The notes under the pieces are model-generated. The model was not told the DNA's origin, did not search any database, and saw nothing but the letters and a program-made list of their open reading frames with translations. The translations under genes were made by a program, and so were the position numbers. A stretch of 19,171 nt of DNA from DATJPR01 sp035506295 (GTDB lineage: Bacteria; Bacteroidota; Ignavibacteria; UBA10030; UBA6906): NCBI GenBank assembly GCA_035506295.1, contig DATJPR010000224.1:1-19171 (forward strand). Direction: 5' to 3'. Within the stretch, counting starts at the first letter, position 1. Every line of letters starts with the position of its first letter. Positions 6,729 to 14,134 of the stretch are shown here, one piece after another.

Positions 6729-8885
6729 ATGCGGGCGCGGCATTGCTTCTTCGTTTCACTCCTTCTCGTCACTCTGACCGCCGTTGCACACTTCACCGTC
6801 GATGCTCAGATGGTTTGGAACCACGCGGCACAGTTCCTCGATTCGGCGTACATCGCCATACCCCACTCCTCTTCCCTCAATATTACGAGCAGCTTGACCG
6901 TCGAGGCATGGGTCAACACGACCTCCACGGGAGTCGTCACCGTTGTGGGAGACGATGAATTTCGCCTCCTCATCGACGCCGGTCGGGGGAGGATCCAGGT
7001 CAACAACAACACCCGCCTCGAGAGCAAGTCCCGGGTGAACGACGGGAAATGGAACCACATCGCGTGTGTCCTTGACAATGGCGGGAAGACCATCACGTTC
7101 TATGTGAACGGCGCCTTCGACACTTCGGGATCGCTTTCTACCGTCCCTTCGACAGGGACCGATTCGATCACGATCGGGAGGAGCATCTATGGCAGTGCTC
7201 CGGCGATGCTTGATGAGATCCGCATCTGGAATGCGGCCCTCTCGGGGTTTTCCATCAACGCCGAACAACATACGAGCCTGGCGGTCGGCACTGGCGTTTA
7301 CGCGAACCTCGTTCTTTCGATGACATTCCAAAGCCTGAACAACACCGACTTCTCGCTCGACGTCAAGGACAAGTCCGGCAACGCAAACAATGGGGTAAAC
7401 CGGCGCGCGACGGCCGTCGACATGTCGAACGCACCCACGATATATCTTGTGCCCAATGAATCTCTGTACTTCGATGGCCTCAGCGGGTATGCAGAAGCGG
7501 GAAAGGATCCGAATCTGCCGGCCCTCGGCCCTTTCACCATCGAGGCGTGGATCTATCCTGTCAACTCGGCGACAGGAAAGCAGCAGACCATTATCTCCCG
7601 TGAGACCAGCGGATTCGTCGGGTATGAGATGCTTCTCACGAGCACCGGGAAATTGGCTCTCATTACCACGAACACGATAGGCTCATCCGCTGCGACGATC
7701 CCGAGCGGCCAGTGGACGCATGTCGCAGTGACGTATACCTATGATGGGACTTTTGCGACCACGCAGCTCTTTATTAATGGCGTCCGGGATGGGTTCTACA
7801 ATGCGTCGCCCATTTCCGACGTCGCGGACTCGGTCTGTATCGGTCGATCTGCAGGGAACACCAACTACTTCAACGGGTACATCGACGAGGTGCGGTTCTC
7901 GGGATATGTCAAGACCGTGGGGGATATTCGAAAGGGGATGTTCACCTCCATCGACAACAATAACCGGCGCACAAGCTCGGACCTCGAACTGGTCTACGGA
8001 CTCGACGGATCCGTCAATCCTACGACATACGCATCTCCCGTGCTGACGTTACGCGGCACGGGGGCGATGTTTGCGCCCTTGCATTCACTCAACCAGTTTC
8101 CTGTATCGCCGTTAACCAGAGACCCCGCCTCGCCAGGCTCATTTCCCGACGGGTACTACCTGAAGTCTTCTGCGAAGAGAATTCCCGCGAGCGGGACGAA
8201 CGCCGGATCGATCGAGGATACTCTGGAGGTCTCCGAATCCGTCTCGATCAACAATCTCAAGATCTTCGCAGGCTTTAATCACTTCAACGAAAGCGCTCTG
8301 CAGTTGACGTTGTTCTCGCCCGACGGGGACTCGCTGACCTTCTGGAACCTCGATTTCCAATCGGTGTACACGAACGGTGTCGCGGCGATCTTCGACGATG
8401 CCGCCGACAGCGCCATGAGCCACACGGATCTCTCTTTCACGCCGACCGTCCGACCGCATACGCCGATCAACGCCGCCTTTGCAGGGAAAAACTCCGCAGG
8501 AGCCTGGCGGCTGCGGGCGTCGCAGCTCATCAGCGGTTTCTCAGGATTTCTCTATGGATGGGGGATCGAATTCAACAATCAGACCCTGGTGAACGTCGCT
8601 CAGACGCCGACGGCAGCGCCGGCACGCTACACGCTTTTCCAGGCATATCCCAATCCCTTCAACCCCACGACCGTCATTCGCTACCAGGTGCCTTCGGCGT
8701 CGCATGTGGCACTTCTCGTCTTTAACAGCATCGGTCAGCGTGTCGCCACGCTCGTCGACGGTGAGATTTCGGAGGGAGAACATCAGGTGACATTCGACGG
8801 CAGTCGGCTGTCGTCGGGCGTGTATTTCTACCGGATGACGGCGGGCACGTTCGTGCAGACGCGCAAGGTCGTGCTTGTCAAATAG
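6729..8885 (+). CDS. T9SS cargo with two LamG domains and a P/Homo B domain (paralogue 2)
   Basis: A 718-residue paralogue of the preceding gene with the same architecture. The signal peptide (1-26, MRARHCFF... to TVDA) is predicted to be cleaved before QMVW. The LamG domains are at about 29-198 and 245-411, the P/Homo B-like domain at about 491-619, and the sorting tail (YPNPFNPTTVIRYQV to VQTRKVVLVK) at about 633-718. Its sorting tail is closer to consensus than that of paralogue 1 (YPNPF against FPDPF). It lies 143 bases downstream on the same strand, so the two may be co-transcribed, though the conserved block argues that each may have its own promoter. The start was chosen on AGGAGG and on the signal peptide; the frame upstream (to 6606) is Arg-rich and unlike a signal peptide. 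No enzymatic motif is seen. Confidence 0.88.
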   Translation: MRARHCFFVSLLLVTLTAVAHFTVDAQMVWNHAAQFLDSAYIAIPHSSSLNITSSLTVEAWVNTTSTGVVTVVGDDEFRLLIDAGRGRIQVNNNTRLESKSRVNDGKWNHIACVLDNGGKTITFYVNGAFDTSGSLSTVPSTGTDSITIGRSIYGSAPAMLDEIRIWNAALSGFSINAEQHTSLAVGTGVYANLVLSMTFQSLNNTDFSLDVKDKSGNANNGVNRRATAVDMSNAPTIYLVPNESLYFDGLSGYAEAGKDPNLPALGPFTIEAWIYPVNSATGKQQTIISRETSGFVGYEMLLTSTGKLALITTNTIGSSAATIPSGQWTHVAVTYTYDGTFATTQLFINGVRDGFYNASPISDVADSVCIGRSAGNTNYFNGYIDEVRFSGYVKTVGDIRKGMFTSIDNNNRRTSSDLELVYGLDGSVNPTTYASPVLTLRGTGAMFAPLHSLNQFPVSPLTRDPASPGSFPDGYYLKSSAKRIPASGTNAGSIEDTLEVSESVSINNLKIFAGFNHFNESALQLTLFSPDGDSLTFWNLDFQSVYTNGVAAIFDDAADSAMSHTDLSFTPTVRPHTPINAAFAGKNSAGAWRLRASQLISGFSGFLYGWGIEFNNQTLVNVAQTPTAAPARYTLFQAYPNPFNPTTVIRYQVPSASHVALLVFNSIGQRVATLVDGEISEGEHQVTFDGSRLSSGVYFYRMTAGTFVQTRKVVLVK

Positions 8886-8896
8886 GGGGATCGGGT

Positions 8897-8912
8897 CCGG
8901 CAGGCTCGCCGG
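8897..8912. terminator. Short hairpin between convergent genes
   Basis: CCGGC (8897-8901) and GCCGG (8908-8912) with a 6-base loop fill most of the 27-base gap between the convergent stops at 8885 and 8913. It could serve both strands, but there is no T run and the stem is only five pairs. Confidence 0.3.
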
Positions 8913-10358
8913 TCAACGTTCTCCGGCGGTAAACTGCACCCACGGGTGAGAAGCGCGCGATTTCAAAAGCCCTTCCTGCCAATCGAACTGCGGATGCCGC
9001 TCCAAAAAGGCCTTCGCGTCGAACGCCTTGCCACACCCGGAGCCCCATCGGGCATCAAACGACATCGCCTTTGCCATCCGGGCATCGACGACCTTTGCGT
9101 CAACCGTCCCTCCCGGCTCGAATGGCAATTGCGTGTCGAGGGAGTCCTCGTCTCCATGCGCGCAGAGATTCCGCCATCCGAGCGCGGCTTTGTGCAGGTA
9201 TGGATCGTAGTGATCGGCCTCAAACTGCTGTGCAAGCTCCGCGGTGATCTTGCCTTTGTATTGCTGCATCAACTGCTTCCAGCGAACGCGGCGCGCCACG
9301 CTTGACTGCCTAATGTCGGTCTCATGTTCTTCCGTTTCCAGCCGGAGAATTTTCGTATTCTCCGCGACATTGGAGCCAACGAAGTATCCGTCCTTCGTGC
9401 GCTCCATGCCGACATACTTCAAGCCGAGTTCCAGCCGGGCAATCTCGTTCGTGTTGACATCGCCGATGAGCCACGCATTCGCGTATCCGCCGTTGTTCCC
9501 CTTCTTCATGATTTCGCACCACTCGTCGATCGTCGACGCATCCTGCGCAGCGCGACGCATCCGCACAAACTCGGGAATTCCCTGTTCGTCAAACCCTTTG
9601 AAGTCGCCGATCGTCGTCTCCGACCCCACAAGCCCTGCATTCGTGATAAAGAAATCCGTGCCGCTATGAATCCAGCCCGGTGATGTCTGCATGAGCATGC
9701 GGTGCCCCTTCTCCGGCACGATGTCGATGATTACATAACAGTCCGCACCGACATAGTCGGTCATCGTGTTGTGACCGAGCACGATCGTGCCGTCCTTCGT
9801 CATGCTCCCGGTCGCAATGAAGCTGCTGCAGCCGTCCTTCCTCGGGTCGGGTGAAGCGACGTCGAGTTTCTTCTTCTGTTCAGGCCACCAGTAACTTTGA
9901 AGTTCGATGATGCCGTTATAGGCGATCATTTCCTCCACCGACGAAGAGTCCCCGGCAGCTTCATACCCTTCCGTGATACCCCGGAGTTCGTCGAGGTCTT
10001 CTGTGTCAATGTTCGGAACGAACATTGTTATGGCCTGCTTCACCAGCGTGTCCCACGCAACACCGCTCTCGTATTCCCACGTCGCACGCGTTGTCCGCAA
10101 CGATTCCTTGATCTTGGTTGCGAGAAGGTACCCGTGCTGGAACCCCCGTTCGCGAGCGCCTCCCTCGACATGGAGATAGATCCACCCTTGCTTCTCTTTC
10201 ATTTGTGCGTGTGCAAGCCACGCCGCCTGCTCGTCCTTCGTCGGTTGAGGATGATCGATCCTGGTGGTTGATGCCGGCGTGTGGTCCCGACCCGGAGTAC
10301 TGCAGCCGAGGAAGAGAATAATAGGTAGCGCGATGCATAGAAGGGAGAATCTGCTCAT
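8913..10358 (-). CDS. C45-type Ntn-hydrolase lipoprotein (acyltransferase/amidohydrolase-like)
   Basis: A 481-residue protein starting at ATG 10358. A lipoprotein signal (MSRF..., hydrophobic core ending LFLGC) places the lipidated Cys at 19; Phe at -3 is slightly off consensus. Residues 67-80 (GARERGFQHGYLLA) match the conserved N-terminal segment of the C45 / acyl-CoA:6-aminopenicillanate acyltransferase-like group. KDGCSSF followed by TKDGTIVLGHNTM places the expected nucleophile at Cys177, where family members cut themselves between Gly and Cys. NAWLIGDVNTNEIARLELG (about 316-334) is another conserved strand pair. It probably hydrolyses or transfers an acyl/amide group in the periplasm or at the outer membrane; the substrate is unknown. 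It is the last gene of the minus-strand run, 84 bases after the aldo/keto reductase. The longer frame (to 10430) has no signal peptide at its start and was not used. Confidence 0.82.
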   Translation of the reverse strand: MSRFSLLCIALPIILFLGCSTPGRDHTPASTTRIDHPQPTKDEQAAWLAHAQMKEKQGWIYLHVEGGARERGFQHGYLLATKIKESLRTTRATWEYESGVAWDTLVKQAITMFVPNIDTEDLDELRGITEGYEAAGDSSSVEEMIAYNGIIELQSYWWPEQKKKLDVASPDPRKDGCSSFIATGSMTKDGTIVLGHNTMTDYVGADCYVIIDIVPEKGHRMLMQTSPGWIHSGTDFFITNAGLVGSETTIGDFKGFDEQGIPEFVRMRRAAQDASTIDEWCEIMKKGNNGGYANAWLIGDVNTNEIARLELGLKYVGMERTKDGYFVGSNVAENTKILRLETEEHETDIRQSSVARRVRWKQLMQQYKGKITAELAQQFEADHYDPYLHKAALGWRNLCAHGDEDSLDTQLPFEPGGTVDAKVVDARMAKAMSFDARWGSGCGKAFDAKAFLERHPQFDWQEGLLKSRASHPWVQFTAGER

Positions 10359-10442
10359 GGGAAACCTGATTTGGAGTAAGGAAAGTGCGTTCGGATGAAC
10401 CAAGGTACTCCGACGTGAGATGAGATGCAATCCGCGGCCCGG

Positions 10443-11441
10443 CTAGCGACGCTCGCTGTCAAGGTTCGCCATTTGCTGACCGCCATACCGGGTGCCGGCC
10501 ACTGCATCGGCGGGAATGATTGCCTCAATCCCCGCCAGATCCTCAGCGGTCAGCCGAATGTCAAAGATGTTCCACACTTCGTCCAGTTGCCGGCGGTTTC
10601 GCGCGCCGACAAGAGGGATAATATCATCACCCCGAGAAGCCACCCAGGCCATCGCCAATTGAGCGACGGCAATTCCCTTCGACTGCGCTATCGCACGAAG
10701 CCGGTCGACGAGGGCAAGGTTCTGTTCCACGTTGGACCCGCTGAACCTGGGGAGATGCACGCGCATATCGCGTGTCCCGGCAGCCCGTTGACTGGACCAC
10801 GACCCGCCGAGCAATCCTCGCGAGAGGATGCCGTATGCGGTGACGCCGATTCCAAGGGAACGGCACGTCGGAAGGACCGCAGTCTCGATGGAACGGGAGA
10901 ACAGGGAGTACTCGAATTGCAGATCGACGATCGGATGGACAGCGTGTGCGCGACGGAGAGTTTCTGCTCCAACTTCCGAGAGGCCGATATGTCTTACATA
11001 CCCCGCGCGCACCAACTCGGCGATGGCGCCGACCGTTTCTTCGATCGGAACGGTCGGATCAAGACGCGACGGCCGGTAAATGTCGATGTACTCTGTCCCC
11101 AGTCGGCGAAGGGAATAGCTAAGGAAATTCTTCACCGCCGCCGGCCGGCCGTCGAAGCCAATGAATTGCTGACCGGGTTCGCGCATCGCGCCGAACTTCA
11201 CACTCAAGATCACGGATTCCCTCTTTCTTCCGCGAAGGGCTTCACGGATCAGCATCTCGTTGTGCCCCATGCCGTAGAAGTCGCCGGTGTCAAGAAGGGT
11301 GATTCCCTTGTCGAGCGCTTCATGAATCGTGTCGATGCTCTCCGTGTCGTCCGCCGGCCCGTACGTGCCCGACATGCCCATGCACCCCAGCCCTATCGCC
11401 GACACGGGAACCGCCATCGACCCAAGCTTGCGCGTCTTCAT
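10443..11441 (-). CDS. Aldo/keto reductase
   Basis: A 332-residue cytoplasmic (alpha/beta)8-barrel oxidoreductase, expected to use NADPH to reduce aldehydes or ketones. It starts MKTRKLG with GLGCMGMSG (17-25), typical of the YakC-like branch. Asp51 and Tyr56 (LDTGDFYG) and Lys82 (SVKFG) are three of the four catalytic residues. The usual His lies in a YxHRxDP strand, but here the strand is YRPSRLDP (122-129), so Ser125 occupies that place. Downstream landmarks IGLSEVGAETLRRA and YGILSRGLLGG are present, and LVGARNRRQLDE near residue 280 is the cofactor phosphate-binding region. AGGGA lies upstream of ATG 11441. The gene follows sucA by 36 bases on the same strand, so co-transcription is likely. 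The substrate cannot be predicted. Confidence 0.9.
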   Translation of the reverse strand: MKTRKLGSMAVPVSAIGLGCMGMSGTYGPADDTESIDTIHEALDKGITLLDTGDFYGMGHNEMLIREALRGRKRESVILSVKFGAMREPGQQFIGFDGRPAAVKNFLSYSLRRLGTEYIDIYRPSRLDPTVPIEETVGAIAELVRAGYVRHIGLSEVGAETLRRAHAVHPIVDLQFEYSLFSRSIETAVLPTCRSLGIGVTAYGILSRGLLGGSWSSQRAAGTRDMRVHLPRFSGSNVEQNLALVDRLRAIAQSKGIAVAQLAMAWVASRGDDIIPLVGARNRRQLDEVWNIFDIRLTAEDLAGIEAIIPADAVAGTRYGGQQMANLDSERR

Positions 11442-11477
11442 CGCTTTTCCCTGCGTGTATCTTCTCGATGATGTTGT

Positions 11478-13925
11478 TCAACCAAGTGCGAGATCGATCA
11501 GGGTCTTCTGTTCGAGCGCGTGCGCTTTTGCGGATCCTGTCGCAGGACTGGCACTCGCTGACCGTTTTACCGTGCGGATCGACCGCCCGTCTCCGATGCG
11601 TTCGAGAATCGGGACGACATAGTTGAGCGCCCCCATATTAGCGGGCTCTTCCTGAACCCAAAATATTTCACGCGCGTCGGCGTGTCGACGAAGTTCCGCT
11701 CCGAGTTCCTCTTCCGGGAAACGGTACAGTTGCTCGACGAACACGATTGCGATGTCCGTCCGTTGCCGGCGCTTGCGTTCGAGCCTCAGCTCGCGCCCGA
11801 TCTTTCCACTGCACACAATGATCTGCTTCGCCTCGGCAGTCTCGAGATCCTGCAGAATCGGCTGGAACTGACCGGCCGTGAACGCTCCTATCGCCGACGA
11901 GGCGTCAGGCATGCGCAACATGCTTTTGGGGGTGAAGATGATCAGCGGTTTCCTCCATTTCCGCAGCGCCTGGCGACGAAGAAGATGGAAGTATTGCGCC
12001 GCTGTCGAAGGTTGACAGATCTGCATGTTGTCTTCCGCCGCAAGTTGCAGGAACCGTTCGATCCTGGCACTCGAATGTTCCGGCCCCTGCCCTTCATAGC
12101 CATGCGGGAGCAACAGCGTCAGGCCGGAAAGAAGACCCCATTTGTCCTCCGCGGCCGAGATGAACTGATCAAGAATGACCTGTGCGCCGTTCACAAAATC
12201 GCCGAACTGCGCCTCCCAGAGCACGAGGCCGTCCGGGAACTCCCGGCTGAACCCATATTCGAACCCCAGGACTGCAGCTTCGGACAACATGGAATTGTAG
12301 ATCTCGAAGGCAGGCTGATCGGGATCAAGATGGCTGAGCGGAACATATTCTTCCCGCGTTTGGATGTCTTTGTAGACCGCGTGCCTCTGAGCAAACGTCC
12401 CGCGGCGGCTGTCCTGACCGCTGACGCGAATGGGGACGCCGTTCAGGATCAGAGTGCCGAACGCCATCAACTCCGCCGTGCCGAAATCGATCAACGTCGT
12501 CCCCTTCATCATCTCCCCCCTTCGGTCAAGGACCCGTTTCACTTTCGGATGGATTGAGAAGGTGTCGGGAATGGTCGAGAGAACGCCGAGAACTGATTGA
12601 AGCTCTGCCTCGCCGACGGATGTTTCCACTTCATAGCTGGCGCTGTATGGCCCACCGACGTAGCCCTGCCAGTAAGGAGGCAGCATGCTCAAACGCGGCT
12701 TCTTCTTCATCGATCCCGCCTCGGCCTTCGCGGACTCGTACCTGTCCGTATGGTCCGAGATGAGCGAAGCGGGATCGGTCCCTGTCGACTTAGCGAAGAT
12801 CGTCGCCAGCGTCGGGTGATCTTTGATGCGATCGTACAGCACGGGTTGCGTCATCGTGGGATCGTCGATTTCACTGTGACCGTGCCGGCGGAATCCGATG
12901 AGATCAATCAGCACATCGCTCTCAAACGTCGCGCGGTATTCGGACGCCATGCGCGCTGCCCGGATGACGGCCTCCAGGTCTTCGCTGTTCACGTGGAAGA
13001 TCGGCATTGCCAGCCGCTTCGCAACGTCTGAGGCGAAGCTACCTGAGTACAGTTCCTGCGCCATCGCGGTGAACCCGATCAGGTTGTTCGCGATGATGTG
13101 GATCGTCCCGCCCACGGAGAACCCGTTAAGGGAAGCGAGGTTGAGTGATTCCGAAGCGATCCCCTGCCCCGCGAACGCGGCATCGCCATGGATAAGAATA
13201 GGAAGCACCTTCGCCTGACCGCCGTCACCAAGTCGATGCTGCTTCGCCCTCACCCGGCCCATCAAGACAGGGTCGACCGCTTCGAGATGGCTGGGACCGG
13301 AGACCAGCCGCATTTGCACATGCTGTCCCTTCCGTGTGATGTACTGGCCGGTCGCACCGATATGGTACTTCACATCGCCGCCGCCCAGCACACTCCGGGG
13401 ATCGACATCCTCGAACTCCGCGAAAATGTCGACGGGAGCGGTCCCGACGATGTGCACCATCACATTCAGTCGCCCTCGATGGCTCATTCCTATGACCGCT
13501 TCGATTGCTCCGCGATCTGCGGCGTCGTTCACAACGGCGTCAAGAAGCGGGATAAGCGAGGCGAGGCCTTCGAGCGAGAATCGTTTCGTCCCCGGGTAGT
13601 GTTTCTGGATCACCTGTTCAAAGGTCTCCGCGGCAACAATGCGTTCGAGCAGCCAGGGCCGATCAGGTGACTCCGGTTCACCTTCCATGCGTTCCTGAAC
13701 CCAATAGCGTCTTTCCTGATCGGGGATGTGCATGAATTCCGCGCCGATCGCACCGCAATAGATGCGCCGGCCGAGTGCCGATGTCTCGCCGTTCGTCCGG
13801 AGCTCCGGCGGCAACTCGGAGGCGTCCGTGCGCAGGGGATTCAGATGCGCTGCAAGGTATCCCCATCTGCGGAATTGGTCGAGCGTCCGTTCGTTGTCTA
13901 CTTGGATTTCAAATGTCGTCGTCAT
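11478..13925 (-). CDS. sucA: 2-oxoglutarate dehydrogenase E1 component (short N-terminus)
   Basis: An 815-residue thiamine-diphosphate enzyme, the decarboxylating E1 subunit of the 2-oxoglutarate dehydrogenase complex (2-oxoglutarate to succinyl-CoA, TCA cycle, cytoplasm). Diagnostic segments are IGAEFMHIPDQERRYW (60-75), GMSHRGRLNV (146-155), GPSHLEAVDPV (210-220), the diphosphate-binding stretch GDAAFAGQG...NN with GFTA (247-287), RRHGHSEIDDP, and C-terminal LPHGYEGQGPEHSSARIERF and WVQEEPANMGA. It begins at the segment aligning with the RxxGHxxANLDPL region of E. coli SucA, so it lacks roughly the first 80-90 residues, including the short E2-contacting N-terminal motif. In the same frame a stop lies 27 bases upstream of the ATG, so no longer in-frame start exists. 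A weak GGA lies upstream of ATG 13925. E2 and E3 genes are not in the window. Confidence 0.95.
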   Translation of the reverse strand: MTTTFEIQVDNERTLDQFRRWGYLAAHLNPLRTDASELPPELRTNGETSALGRRIYCGAIGAEFMHIPDQERRYWVQERMEGEPESPDRPWLLERIVAAETFEQVIQKHYPGTKRFSLEGLASLIPLLDAVVNDAADRGAIEAVIGMSHRGRLNVMVHIVGTAPVDIFAEFEDVDPRSVLGGGDVKYHIGATGQYITRKGQHVQMRLVSGPSHLEAVDPVLMGRVRAKQHRLGDGGQAKVLPILIHGDAAFAGQGIASESLNLASLNGFSVGGTIHIIANNLIGFTAMAQELYSGSFASDVAKRLAMPIFHVNSEDLEAVIRAARMASEYRATFESDVLIDLIGFRRHGHSEIDDPTMTQPVLYDRIKDHPTLATIFAKSTGTDPASLISDHTDRYESAKAEAGSMKKKPRLSMLPPYWQGYVGGPYSASYEVETSVGEAELQSVLGVLSTIPDTFSIHPKVKRVLDRRGEMMKGTTLIDFGTAELMAFGTLILNGVPIRVSGQDSRRGTFAQRHAVYKDIQTREEYVPLSHLDPDQPAFEIYNSMLSEAAVLGFEYGFSREFPDGLVLWEAQFGDFVNGAQVILDQFISAAEDKWGLLSGLTLLLPHGYEGQGPEHSSARIERFLQLAAEDNMQICQPSTAAQYFHLLRRQALRKWRKPLIIFTPKSMLRMPDASSAIGAFTAGQFQPILQDLETAEAKQIIVCSGKIGRELRLERKRRQRTDIAIVFVEQLYRFPEEELGAELRRHADAREIFWVQEEPANMGALNYVVPILERIGDGRSIRTVKRSASASPATGSAKAHALEQKTLIDLALG

Positions 13926-14051
13926 GTTTCCATCGCTTCGTTCATATTTTCAACAAGTTCTGCCGAACGGCTGTTCCATTTGAATTCCTGCGTGTTTTTC
14001 CCGATATCGATTCTGCCTCCCGGTACAATATCCTGCTCGGAGAGCTCCAGC

Positions 14052-14079
14052 TTGACTTCTGTCGGATTTTGGCTTTATT
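14052..14079 (+). promoter_or_regulatory. Promoter candidate for the third T9SS cargo gene
   Basis: TTGACT (14052-14057, five of six matches) and TTTATT (14074-14079, four of six) are separated by 16 bases, the same spacing as the candidate at 1591. It lies in the 209-base gap divergent from sucA and predicts a leader of about 48 bases. Confidence 0.45.
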
Positions 14080-14120
14080 CATTCAGATCCCCCATGCAGA
14101 GCCTTCCGCTCCAATTTTTC

Positions 14121-14125
14121 GGAGG
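14121..14125 (+). promoter_or_regulatory. Ribosome binding site (GGAGG) fixing the start at 14135
   Basis: GGAGG ends 9 bases before ATG 14135, which opens directly onto a signal peptide. The same frame is open back to 13775, inside the antisense strand of sucA, without a start signal of similar quality. Confidence 0.75.
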
Positions 14126-14134
14126 CGACAAGTC

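Larger units (their letters stand above)
4380..8885 (+). repeat. Tandem gene duplication (two LamG/P-domain T9SS genes plus upstream block)
   Basis: The genes at 4432-6585 (717 residues) and 6729-8885 (718 residues) align end to end with the same domain order and long identical stretches, for example QMVWNHAA, GPFTIEAWIYP, INAAFAGKNSAGAWRLR and FDGSRLSSGVYFYRM. The similarity extends upstream to a shared 11-base block. Divergence is spread throughout, so the event is not very recent. Confidence 0.9.

Noticed and set aside
10425..11471. Plus-strand open frame of 348 codons
   Set aside because: It is the antisense shadow of the aldo/keto reductase, produced by high GC content. The composition is Arg/His-rich with no recognisable domain.
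11682..12557. Plus-strand open frame of 291 codons
   Set aside because: It is antisense to the strongly conserved sucA coding sequence, with no start signal or domain.
13775..14134. N-terminal extension of the third T9SS cargo
   Set aside because: The extension overlaps sucA antisense and is Arg/Ser-rich, while the signal peptide and GGAGG site point to 14135.
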